From an uncultured Odoribacter sp. (GTDB lineage: Bacteria; Bacteroidota; Bacteroidia; Bacteroidales; Marinifilaceae): DNA of 5,425 bases. This document shows positions 1 to 5,425 of this stretch, piece after piece. Location of the stretch: positions 1 through 5,425 of the forward strand of contig CAMWQQ010000135.1 in NCBI GenBank assembly GCA_947176455.1, read 5' to 3'. The notes below the pieces were generated by a model. The model ran no database searches. It saw nothing but the letters and a program-made list of their open reading frames with translations, and was not told the DNA's origin. Positions within the stretch are counted from its first letter, which is position 1; each line of letters begins with the position of its first letter. The translations under genes and the position numbers were made by a program.

Positions 1-975
1 ATGTACACAATCGAACAGCTTAGGGAGGTCATCAAAGCCGAGTTAGACAAACAGGAGTATGTGGAAGAACCGTATTCCCTTTTTGAACCCATAAAGTACA
101 TTATGGAGGACGGTGGCAAGCGGTTGCGTCCGGTATTGACTTTGATGTCTTATAATTTGTATCGGGATGATATCGAGAAGGCGTTGAAATCAGCCATCGG
201 CATTGAGATTTTCCATAATTACACGCTATTGCATGACGACGTTATGGACGATGCGGAGTTACGTCGGGGACGGCAGACCGTGCATAAGAAATGGAACAGC
301 AACGTGGCGATTCTCAGTGGCGACGCGGCTGCCATTACCGCTTATAAGTATGTCGAAACGGTGGATGACGTTTATCTGCGTCTCGTGATTGACGGCTTTA
401 ATCAGGTGGCAATGGATGTGTGCAAGGGGCAGCAGTACGATATGGAGTTTGAAACCCGGGACGATGTTTCCGTGGAAGAATATCTTCAGATGATTTACCT
501 GAAAACCTCGGTGCTGATTGCGGGAAGTATGCGCCACGGGGCATTGATTGCCGGAGCTCCGGAGCACGAGTACAAGGCGTTGTATGATTTCGGGGGGTAT
601 CTGGGGCTGGTGTTTCAGTTGCAGGATGATTACCTGGATGTTTACGGAAATGTGGCGGAGTTCGGCAAGAAAATCGGGGGAGATATCCTTTGCAATAAGA
701 AGACTTACCTGTTGATTAAGGCGTTGGAGCTTGCCGGAGAGGAGGACAGGGCACTTTTGAATGAGTGGCTGGTGAAGAAAGAGTTCAAGCCGGAGGAGAA
801 AATAAGACAGGTGACGGAAATCTACAATCGGGTGGGCGTCCGGGAGGCAGTGCAGGACAAAATAGACGATTACCTGGAGAAGAGCCGTGTCGCCTTGAAG
901 AAGATAGAGGTGCCGGAAGAGCGGAAAGTGCGTTTCTACGAGATGATTGATTTCATCGGCGGACGCAAGAAATAA
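1..975 (+). CDS. Polyprenyl diphosphate synthase (trans-isoprenyl diphosphate synthase)
   Basis: This enzyme adds isopentenyl diphosphate units to an allylic diphosphate in the cytoplasm, giving a linear all-trans prenyl diphosphate for quinone side chains or other isoprenoids. The family motifs are in order: GGKRLRP (residues 38-44), the first aspartate-rich motif DDVMD (79-83) followed by RRGRQTVH, and the second aspartate-rich motif DDYLD (209-213) followed by the FGKKIGGD stretch and lysines near 233-234. The 324 aa length is normal for a complete protein. The first motif is the short DDxxD form without the two-residue insertion of bacterial farnesyl synthases, and Tyr74 lies five residues before it. 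In this family a bulky residue there tends to cap the chain, so a short or medium product (around C20) is my inference; the true product is unknown. The ATG is the first base of the window, so its promoter is not visible, but an MYT- start followed by a normal N-terminal helix looks native. It is probably the first visible gene of a four-gene operon. Confidence 0.95.
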   Translation: MYTIEQLREVIKAELDKQEYVEEPYSLFEPIKYIMEDGGKRLRPVLTLMSYNLYRDDIEKALKSAIGIEIFHNYTLLHDDVMDDAELRRGRQTVHKKWNSNVAILSGDAAAITAYKYVETVDDVYLRLVIDGFNQVAMDVCKGQQYDMEFETRDDVSVEEYLQMIYLKTSVLIAGSMRHGALIAGAPEHEYKALYDFGGYLGLVFQLQDDYLDVYGNVAEFGKKIGGDILCNKKTYLLIKALELAGEEDRALLNEWLVKKEFKPEEKIRQVTEIYNRVGVREAVQDKIDDYLEKSRVALKKIEVPEERKVRFYEMIDFIGGRKK

Positions 976-1000
976 ATGTTGTTTAAACGAAACGTTGTTT

Positions 1001-1432
1001 ATGGAGGAAACTGCGAAACAGAGGTTGTTGGATGAACGGTATCTGAGAATGGCGCGCATCTGGTCCGAAAATTCATATTGCAAACGCCGGCAAGTGGGTG
1101 CGCTTATCGTAAAAGACAAGTCCATCATTTCGGACGGTTACAACGGAACCCCTTCCGGTTTTGAAAATCTGTGTGAAGATGAAACCGGACATACCAAGCC
1201 TTACGTATTGCATGCGGAGGCCAATGCGATTACGAAGGTGGCAAAGTCCGGCAACAGCAGTGAAGGAGGAACGTTGTATGTGACCGCTTCTCCCTGCATT
1301 GAATGCGCCAAACTGATTATTCAGGCGGGGATTGTCCGGGTGGTTTATTCCGAATTGTACCGTTGCAGTGACGGGCTTGAACTGCTGAAAAAAGCGGGCA
1401 TCCAGGTCGATTTGGTTGAAATCGGGGAATGA
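1001..1432 (+). CDS. dCMP deaminase (zinc-dependent cytidine/deoxycytidylate deaminase family)
   Basis: The protein probably deaminates dCMP to dUMP, the substrate of thymidylate synthase. The zinc-deaminase signature is complete: HAEANAI at residues 71-77, with His71 as zinc ligand and Glu73 as the catalytic proton shuttle, and SPCIECA at 97-103, with Cys99 and Cys102 as the other ligands. The GYNGTPSGFEN block (46-56) is typical of dCMP deaminases of the ComEB type and distinguishes it from tRNA adenosine or riboflavin deaminases. Its 143 aa suits the family. I chose the ATG at 1001. An in-frame ATG at 947 would add 18 residues encoded inside the 3' end of the upstream gene (29 nt overlap), and those residues do not resemble a deaminase N-terminus. 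No Shine-Dalgarno sequence precedes 1001, as is usual in Bacteroidota. The gene lies 25 nt after the prenyl synthase and 27 nt before the protease, which suggests co-transcription without implying a shared pathway. Confidence 0.93.
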   Translation: MEETAKQRLLDERYLRMARIWSENSYCKRRQVGALIVKDKSIISDGYNGTPSGFENLCEDETGHTKPYVLHAEANAITKVAKSGNSSEGGTLYVTASPCIECAKLIIQAGIVRVVYSELYRCSDGLELLKKAGIQVDLVEIGE

Positions 1433-1459
1433 TGTTGTTGAATTGAAATGTGAAGAGAT

Positions 1460-3064
1460 ATGTACAGAAACAAATGGAGAACGATTCTTTTGCCGTTCGC
1501 GCTTGCCTTGGCGATGGTGCTGGGTATGGTGATTAATTCGTGGTTGACCCGTCGCCAAGCCGTGGTGCCTGGGAATCAGCATACATTTGCTCCGGCGCAG
1601 GGAAGCAAATTGGATCTGATTCTGAATATGATTAATTATTCGTATGTGGACACGGTGGATGCGAAAAAGATTGAGGAAGATGCCATTCCGCAGATTCTGA
1701 AAGATTTGGACCCTCATACCGTGTATATTCCGGCAAAGGATATGCAACGGGTGAACGAAGATATGGTCGGTAATTTTGGCGGTATCGGCGTGCAATTCTA
1801 CAAATACCTGGACACGGTGACGGTGGTAAAGGTGGTGCCCGGAGGACCTGCCGAGAAAGCCCGGTTGCAGGACGGTGACCGGATTGTGAAGGTGGGTGAT
1901 TCGATAGTCGCCGGCAAGAATTTGAATACCGACGCCATAATGAAGATGATGCGCGGGGAAATCGGCACGAACGTGGAGTTGACGATTGTCAGGCGCGGGG
2001 AGAGCGAGCCGTTTGTCAGAAGGGTGACGAGGGGTAGCATACCGATTAAGAGCGTGGAGGTCGCCTATATGCTGGACGACACGACGGGTTTGGTGAAGGT
2101 GAGGACTTTCGGAATGAATACGTATGAGGAGTTTATGCAAGCGCTGGAAAAACTTTCGGCGCAGGGGATGCGGAAAGTGATTGTGGATTTGCGTCAGAAC
2201 GAAGGCGGTGTCTTGCCTATCGCCATTCGGATGATTAATGAATTTTTGCCGGAAGGCAAGCTGATTCTTTATACTCAGGGCAAGGCTTCACCGCGAATGG
2301 ATTACAATTCCAACGGAAGGGGAAAATATCAGGACTTGGCTTTGACGGTGCTGATTGACGAATTCAGTGCTTCTGCCAGCGAGATTTTTGCCGGTGCGAT
2401 ACAGGACAATGACCGGGGGACGATTGTCGGACGGCGTTCATTCGGGAAAGGACTGGTGCAGGAACAGCGTCTATTGCCGGACGGGTCGGCGTTGCGTCTG
2501 ACTGTCGCCCGTTATTATATCCCTTCCGGCCGTTCCATACAAAAGCCTTACGACCAAGGGAAGGAGAAGTATTACGAAGACATTATGGTCCGGTTGCGCC
2601 ACGGCGAGTTTGGAGAGAAAGACAGTATCCGCTTTGACGAAAATCTGAAATTCAAAACCGTGGGCGGACGCACGGTTTACGGCGGTGGAGGGGTGATGCC
2701 CGATGTCTTTGTGCCGGCGGATACCTCCGGTTATTCGGAATATCTGGTGAAAGTGAACCGCTTGTCGCAGATTTTGTACGAGTACACGTTTGATTTTATG
2801 GACAGGCATCGTTCTGAAATGAAGGACATAAAGGATTACAAGCAGTTGTTGAAATACCTGGAAAAGTTCGACCTGGTCAATGAAATGGCCGATTATGCGG
2901 CGAAACGCGGAGTAAAACGGGATGCGAAAGGCATCCGGACTTCCCGGGCGGTCATCGACAATACGATAAAGGCGTTTATCGGTCGCCACGTCTTGGACGA
3001 TGAGGGGTTCTATCCGATATACCACTTGGAAGACGAAACGGTCAAGGAGGCGGTAAAAGAATGA
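1460..3064 (+). CDS. S41 family C-terminal processing protease with PDZ domain (CtpA/Prc-like)
   Basis: This is an envelope serine protease of the tail-specific/C-terminal processing group, which trims or degrades periplasmic proteins recognised through their C-termini. A hydrophobic segment at residues about 9-28 follows basic residues (K5, R7). It has no clear signal peptidase site, so I read it as an anchor with the body in the periplasm. A PDZ domain spans about 105-190 (GGIGVQF, then GPAEKARLQDGDRIVKV). The S41 core covers about 205-375. It contains DLRQNEGG (243-250) and FSASASE (302-308), where Ser305 is the predicted nucleophile, and FGKG with Lys330 as general base. The 25-residue Ser-Lys spacing and Glu308 three residues after the serine match known Ctp enzymes. 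A C-terminal extension (about 425-534), rich in charged residues and predicted helical, has no assignment I can make from sequence. The 534 aa protein appears intact. It begins 27 nt after the deaminase and ends 13 nt before the nuclease. Natural substrates are unknown. Confidence 0.94.
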   Translation: MYRNKWRTILLPFALALAMVLGMVINSWLTRRQAVVPGNQHTFAPAQGSKLDLILNMINYSYVDTVDAKKIEEDAIPQILKDLDPHTVYIPAKDMQRVNEDMVGNFGGIGVQFYKYLDTVTVVKVVPGGPAEKARLQDGDRIVKVGDSIVAGKNLNTDAIMKMMRGEIGTNVELTIVRRGESEPFVRRVTRGSIPIKSVEVAYMLDDTTGLVKVRTFGMNTYEEFMQALEKLSAQGMRKVIVDLRQNEGGVLPIAIRMINEFLPEGKLILYTQGKASPRMDYNSNGRGKYQDLALTVLIDEFSASASEIFAGAIQDNDRGTIVGRRSFGKGLVQEQRLLPDGSALRLTVARYYIPSGRSIQKPYDQGKEKYYEDIMVRLRHGEFGEKDSIRFDENLKFKTVGGRTVYGGGGVMPDVFVPADTSGYSEYLVKVNRLSQILYEYTFDFMDRHRSEMKDIKDYKQLLKYLEKFDLVNEMADYAAKRGVKRDAKGIRTSRAVIDNTIKAFIGRHVLDDEGFYPIYHLEDETVKEAVKE

Positions 3065-3077
3065 TGTCGGTGGTGAT

Positions 3078-3857
3078 ATGAAGTGGAGCGTTTTGTTTGT
3101 TGTTGTCTTTGCAGGGTGGTTTGCCTGGGGTGAAATTTTTCCGTCCGGACAAGGATTGGTGACTGCCCCTGTCGTGCTTTCCGAAAGCAAGACGGAGCCG
3201 AAAGATTATCTGCCGTCGAAAACTGGCGAAATCGTATGCCACCATTTTTTCACGTTGAGTTACAATGCGACGCACAAGCAGGCGGATTGGGTGTATTACC
3301 GCCCGTGCATCGGACAAGACGAGGACAAGGTAAAACGTACCAATAACTTTCGGGAAGACAAGCTGGTTTCCTCCGGTTCCGCGAAACCTTCCGATTACGT
3401 GAAAAGCGGATATGACCGGGGACACCTTTGTCCTGCCGGCGATATGACGCTATCCGCTGAGGCGATGAGCGAAACGTTTTATATGTCGAATATGTCGCCC
3501 CAGGTGCCGGGTTTCAACCGGGGCATCTGGAAATCTTTGGAGGAGCAGGTGAGGAAATGGGGAAAGGAGGAAGAGATATATGTCGTTACGGGGCCGGTGT
3601 TCAAGGATGACAAGGGGAAAATCGGGGTAAGTGGCGTGACGGTTCCGGGATACTATTATAAAGTGGTTTATTCGCCCGGCAGGGAGCAGATGATTGCTTT
3701 TGTCCTGCCGAACGAGAAGAGCGACAGGCAGTTTACGGACCACGTCGTTTCCGTGGATTCCGTGGAGCGTCTTACGGGCATTGATTTCTTCGTGCAGTTG
3801 CCCGACACGCTGGAAAACCGCCTGGAGGCAAAGTCGGATTATGCGAGGTGGCAGTAA
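3078..3857 (+). CDS. Exported DNA/RNA non-specific endonuclease (DRGH / EndoG-Serratia nuclease family)
   Basis: This is a sugar-non-specific, metal-dependent nuclease that cuts DNA and RNA, here predicted to act outside the cytoplasm. Residues 1-18 form a plausible signal peptide: Lys2, a hydrophobic core at 4-17 and a possible cleavage near Gly18. There is no lipobox cysteine. The catalytic motif DRGH is at 113-116 within GYDRGHLCPAGDM, with His116 as the general base and Arg114 beside it. Asn138 in the SNMSPQ motif and Asn147 in FNRGIW fit the conserved metal-site asparagines, and Glu155 falls where the family's conserved glutamate lies; the offsets from the histidine match Serratia nuclease within one residue. 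Cys54 and Cys77 could form a disulfide, which is inference. At 259 aa the protein is full length with all catalytic positions present. It starts 13 nt after the protease stop and appears to be the last gene of the operon. The role could be nutrient scavenging or extracellular DNA breakdown. No immunity-like gene is adjacent, consistent with protection by export. Confidence 0.93.
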   Translation: MKWSVLFVVVFAGWFAWGEIFPSGQGLVTAPVVLSESKTEPKDYLPSKTGEIVCHHFFTLSYNATHKQADWVYYRPCIGQDEDKVKRTNNFREDKLVSSGSAKPSDYVKSGYDRGHLCPAGDMTLSAEAMSETFYMSNMSPQVPGFNRGIWKSLEEQVRKWGKEEEIYVVTGPVFKDDKGKIGVSGVTVPGYYYKVVYSPGREQMIAFVLPNEKSDRQFTDHVVSVDSVERLTGIDFFVQLPDTLENRLEAKSDYARWQ

Positions 3858-3863
3858 GGGGAA

Positions 3864-3891
3864 TAAAAAAACGCACTGATCTTCAGTGCGT
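3864..3891 (-). terminator. Intrinsic terminator of the tRNA-Pro gene, possibly bidirectional
   Basis: Positions 3871-3879 and 3883-3891 form a perfect 9-bp stem (ACGCACTGA with its complement) closed by a 3-nt loop at 3880-3882. Read on the minus strand, the stem is followed at once by a run of seven T residues (the A run at 3865-3871), a textbook Rho-independent terminator beginning 12 nt beyond the tRNA 3' end. Read on the plus strand, the stem starts 14 nt after the nuclease stop codon and is followed by a T-rich but interrupted tract (CTTGCTTGTTG). It probably also ends the upstream operon, less efficiently. Confidence 0.85.
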
Positions 3892-3902
3892 CTTGCTTGT
3901 TG

Positions 3903-3975
3903 TCGAGATGACTGGACTTGAACCAGCGGCCTCCACGTCCCGAACGTGGCGCGCTACCAACTGCGCTACATCTCG
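3903..3975 (-). tRNA. tRNA-Pro, anticodon CGG
   Basis: The minus strand folds into a complete 73-nt cloverleaf. The acceptor stem is a perfect 7 bp (CGAGATG / CATCTCG). Positions 8-9 are TA. The D arm has a 4-bp GCGC stem and an 8-nt loop AGTTGGTA with the conserved GG. The anticodon stem CCACG/CGTGG encloses loop TTCGGGA, with U33 and G37. The variable loop is AGGCC, and the T arm GCTGG/CCAGT (one G-U pair) carries loop TTCAAGT. The anticodon CGG occupies 3940-3942 and reads the proline codon CCG. The C1-G72 pair and discriminator A73 match bacterial tRNA-Pro identity, and the anticodon loop equals that of E. coli tRNA-Pro(CGG). The 3' CCA is not encoded: A73 is followed by CAA, so a CCA-adding enzyme is required. 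It is the only minus-strand gene in the window, convergent with the nuclease and divergent from rbfA. Confidence 0.97.
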
Positions 3976-3985
3976 AATGCGGTTG

Positions 3986-3993
3986 CAAATGTA
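3986..3993 (-). promoter_or_regulatory. Bacteroidetes-type -7 element for the tRNA-Pro gene
   Basis: On the minus strand this octamer reads TACATTTG, an exact match to the Bacteroidetes -7 consensus TAnnTTTG used by the primary sigma factor of that phylum. It ends 10 nt before the mature tRNA 5' end, so transcription would start a few bases before the tRNA, as expected for a tRNA with a short leader. No exact -33 TTTG is found at the usual spacing; the T run at 4009-4013 (minus strand) is the nearest candidate. The position supports it more than the motif alone. Confidence 0.65.
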
Positions 3994-4016
3994 ATAAAAG
4001 TATCAATTAAAAACGC

Positions 4017-4024
4017 TATATTTG
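4017..4024 (+). promoter_or_regulatory. Bacteroidetes-type -7 element for the rbfA operon
   Basis: TATATTTG matches TAnnTTTG exactly and lies 31 nt upstream of the rbfA start codon, which would give a 5' leader of roughly 25 nt. A -33 TTTG is not visible at the expected distance, where the sequence is A-rich (around 3992-3999); the nearest TTGC at 3983-3986 is too far away. The element is therefore supported by its exact -7 match and by its place immediately before an operon that diverges from the tRNA gene. Confidence 0.6.
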
Positions 4025-4041
4025 TTGAAAATTTTTTCAAC
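4024..4041. repeat. Perfect 8-bp inverted repeat at the predicted rbfA transcription start
   Basis: GTTGAAAA (4024-4031) and its exact complement TTTTCAAC (4034-4041) are separated by two bases. The left arm begins on the last base of the -7 element, and the repeat covers the region where transcription should begin. It could be a protein-binding operator. As RNA it could form a 7-bp, AU-rich hairpin with a 4-nt loop at the very 5' end of the message, but this would be weak and lacks a terminator-like GC stem. The symmetry is certain; the function is unknown. Confidence 0.5.
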
Positions 4042-4055
4042 ATCCTATTGATAGT

Positions 4056-4391
4056 ATGGATTCAATCAGGCAAAATAAGGTTTCTCGGTTGATTCAAAGA
4101 GATTTAAGCGAGATGTTCCAGCAGGAATGCAAGGAGTTTACGGTCGGGGCGATGCTTTCCGTGACGACGGTACGGGTGAGTCCGGACCTTTCGTATGCGA
4201 AAATTTATGTCAGCGTTTTCCCGTCGAATCGGGTGGAAATGGTGATGAAGAGTCTGGAGGAGCACAATAGAACGATTCGGTTTCTGCTGGGAAAGAAGAT
4301 TGGCAAGCAGATGCGGATTATCCCGGAGTTGCGCTTCTTTGTGGACGATAGTCTGGATTACATCGACAAGATTGACGAATTGCTGAAATAG
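4056..4391 (+). CDS. rbfA: 30S ribosome-binding factor A (RbfA)
   Basis: RbfA is a small cytoplasmic KH-fold protein that binds the immature 30S subunit, helps 16S rRNA 5'-end maturation and is important for growth in the cold. The 111 aa sequence has the family landmarks: a basic N-terminal helix beginning RQNKVSRLIQRDLSEM (residues 5-20), a central VTTVRVSPDLSYAKIYVSVFP block (36-56), then LGKKIGKQMR (78-87) and the C-terminal PELRFFVDDSLDY (90-102), the most diagnostic segment. It is full length. The ATG at 4056 gives the usual N-terminus. No Shine-Dalgarno sequence precedes it, and the leader is A/T-rich. The gene has its own promoter-like element at 4017-4024 and is followed 8 nt later by the permease gene, so the two are probably co-transcribed. 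In many other bacteria rbfA sits with nusA, infB and truB; here it is paired with a lipoprotein-export gene. Confidence 0.96.
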   Translation: MDSIRQNKVSRLIQRDLSEMFQQECKEFTVGAMLSVTTVRVSPDLSYAKIYVSVFPSNRVEMVMKSLEEHNRTIRFLLGKKIGKQMRIIPELRFFVDDSLDYIDKIDELLK

Positions 4392-4399
4392 CGAGGCGT

Positions 4400-5425
4400 A
4401 TGCGACTGACTCTTTTTATCGCTCGTCGTTATCTGTTTTCCAAGAAAAAGCAGAATGCCATAAACATCATATCGGCAATTAGCATCGTGGGGGTGATGAT
4501 AGGCACCACGGCTTTGATTGTCGTGCTTTCCGTTTTCAACGGTATGGACCGGCTTTTGCAGAAAAGCACGGACAGTTTCTGTGCCGACCTGGTGGTTTTT
4601 CCGGATAGCGGGAAGTTTTTCAATGTGGACAGCATCTTGCGGGAGGAGTTGGAGAAAAACGCTTGGATAGCGAGTTATGACGAGGTCGTGGAAGAGAAGG
4701 CGTTGCTGAAATATGGCGACCGCTTGGCTCCGGTGATTGTCAAGGGAGTGGGAGCGGATTTTGCGGAGCATACCCGTTTTGCGGAGCATATCCTGGAGGG
4801 CGATTTTCAATTGCAGAGCGGTGAGGAGTACAGGGCGGTAGTCGGTTACGGAGTCGCCGCGGAGTTGGGCATCGGGCTTCGTCTGCTGACCCCAATGATT
4901 TTTTATTATCCGGACCGGAACGGGGGGACCAGTGTCGCATCGTTGCATACGGGACGCGTTTATCCTTCGGCGCTTTTTGCCTCCCAGCAGGATTTGGAAG
5001 GTCAGTATGTGCTGACGGATATTGATTTTGCCCGTGAGCTTTTCGGCATAGAGGACAAGGTGTCCAAGGTGGAAATCAATTTGTCGAATCCTTCCCGGAC
5101 GGAGCAGGTGAAGAAGGCGTTGCAGGAGAGGACGGGCAATCGCTATCGCATTGAAGATAAGTTTGAATTGAACAGGGCTTTTTACGCGATGATGAAGTCG
5201 GAGAAGCTGGCGGTTTTCCTGATTCTTCTTTTCATCTTGCTGGTCGCTTCGTTCAACATTGTCGGTTCGATTTCTATGCTTATCCTGGACAAGAAGGGGG
5301 ATTTGGGGACTTACAAGGCGTTGGGGATGAACACCGGGTGTATGATTTCCGTGTTTACGACGGAGGGACACCTGATTACCGGACTGGTGGCATTGCTGGG
5401 GCTGGTTGTCGGGGTTCCACTTTGT
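4400..5425 (+). CDS. LolC/LolE-type lipoprotein-releasing ABC transporter permease (FtsX superfamily), 3' end beyond window
   Basis: This is an inner-membrane permease of the system that extracts lipoproteins for delivery to the outer membrane; its partner would be a LolD-type ATPase, not present here. The frame is open without a stop from the ATG at 4400 to the last base (342 codons), against roughly 400-415 for the family, so only the C-terminal end is missing. A basic N-terminus (IARRYLFSKKKQN) precedes TM1 (about 22-45). A periplasmic domain runs from about 50 to 265. TM2 (about 270-296) has the family's FNIVGSISMLI signature followed by DKKGDLGTYKALGM, the cytoplasmic coupling segment. 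TM3 begins about 325 and is cut by the window edge. This topology fits LolC/E better than MacB-type exporters, which have the ATPase fused. Bacteroidota often carry a single LolC/E homologue, so I give no C or E letter. It begins 8 nt after rbfA without a clear ribosome-binding site. Residues 121-132 contain a duplicated FAEHxx hexapeptide. Confidence 0.9.
   Translation, partial: MRLTLFIARRYLFSKKKQNAINIISAISIVGVMIGTTALIVVLSVFNGMDRLLQKSTDSFCADLVVFPDSGKFFNVDSILREELEKNAWIASYDEVVEEKALLKYGDRLAPVIVKGVGADFAEHTRFAEHILEGDFQLQSGEEYRAVVGYGVAAELGIGLRLLTPMIFYYPDRNGGTSVASLHTGRVYPSALFASQQDLEGQYVLTDIDFARELFGIEDKVSKVEINLSNPSRTEQVKKALQERTGNRYRIEDKFELNRAFYAMMKSEKLAVFLILLFILLVASFNIVGSISMLILDKKGDLGTYKALGMNTGCMISVFTTEGHLITGLVALLGLVVGVPLC
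4759..4794 (+). repeat. In-frame 18-bp tandem duplication within the permease gene
   Basis: The 18-mers at 4759-4776 and 4777-4794 agree at 16 of 18 positions, with the first 14 bases (TTTTGCGGAGCATA) identical. The unit is exactly six codons and is in frame, encoding FAEHTR then FAEHIL in the predicted periplasmic domain. Reading frame is preserved, so it looks like a tolerated small tandem duplication, although convergence of short motifs cannot be excluded. Confidence 0.7.

Noticed and set aside
981..996. Small palindromes GTTTAAAC (981-988) and AACGTT (991-996) between the first two genes
   Set aside because: They are short, do not combine into a stable stem, and have no T tract, so there is no support for a terminator or operator.
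259..1128. Long minus-strand open frame opposite the prenyl synthase and the deaminase start
   Set aside because: It is antisense to two genes with complete catalytic motifs, and its translation is rich in His, Leu and Arg with no recognisable domain. It looks like a codon-usage mirror.
1582..1589. TACATTTG, an exact -7 consensus match inside the protease gene (also TAATTTTG near 1771)
   Set aside because: The sites lie within coding sequence with no gene start downstream at a sensible distance; an eight-base motif with two free positions is expected by chance.
1073..2140. 355-codon minus-strand open frame opposite the deaminase and protease
   Set aside because: It spans two well-supported plus-strand genes, has a His/Arg/Asn-rich low-information translation, and has no promoter or neighbour to support it.
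2471..3425. Two overlapping minus-strand open frames (239 and 127 codons) opposite the end of the protease gene and the start of the nuclease gene
   Set aside because: Both are antisense to confident coding sequence and have no recognisable motif.
3903..3975. The tRNA gene as a possible integration site for a mobile element
   Set aside because: No integrase gene, no direct repeat of the tRNA 3' end and no compositional break are visible on either side within the window.
4045..4054. CTATTGATAG dyad just before the rbfA start codon
   Set aside because: Four-base arms in A/T-rich sequence are well within chance expectation.
4358..5371. 337-codon minus-strand open frame opposite the permease
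   Set aside because: The plus-strand frame over the same region is open for 342 codons, with clear LolC/E features and membrane segments. The minus-strand product is a His/Arg/Gln-rich shadow.

Overview
The window looks like an ordinary chromosomal segment from a member of the Bacteroidota, most likely order Bacteroidales. Four things point there. There are almost no Shine-Dalgarno sites before the genes. Two upstream elements match the Bacteroidetes -7 consensus TAnnTTTG. The order polyprenyl synthetase / dCMP deaminase / S41 protease, and rbfA followed by a LolC/E-type permease, are familiar from that group. GC content by eye is close to 50%. The genus cannot be fixed from this sequence alone.

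Positions 1-3857 hold four plus-strand genes with gaps of 25, 27 and 13 nt, probably one operon: an all-trans polyprenyl diphosphate synthase, a deoxycytidylate deaminase, a membrane-anchored S41 (C-terminal processing) protease with a PDZ domain, and an exported DRGH-type DNA/RNA non-specific endonuclease. Positions 3858-4055 are a compact control region. It holds a perfect 9-bp terminator hairpin, a minus-strand tRNA-Pro with anticodon CGG, and two divergent promoter-like elements, one for the tRNA and one for the next operon. Positions 4056-5425 hold rbfA and, 8 nt later, the first 342 codons of a LolC/E-type (FtsX superfamily) lipoprotein-export permease that runs off the right edge.

The genes are mostly housekeeping: isoprenoid chain elongation, dUMP supply for thymidylate, envelope proteolysis, 30S subunit maturation and lipoprotein release. 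The exported nuclease is the only accessory-looking member. I see no CRISPR array, insertion sequence, prophage, toxin-antitoxin pair or defence cassette, and no convincing undescribed system. The points most worth a second look are the control region around 3860-4056 (shared terminator, divergent -7 boxes, an 18-bp inverted repeat at the expected rbfA transcription start), the nuclease closely following the protease, and an 18-bp tandem duplication inside the permease gene.
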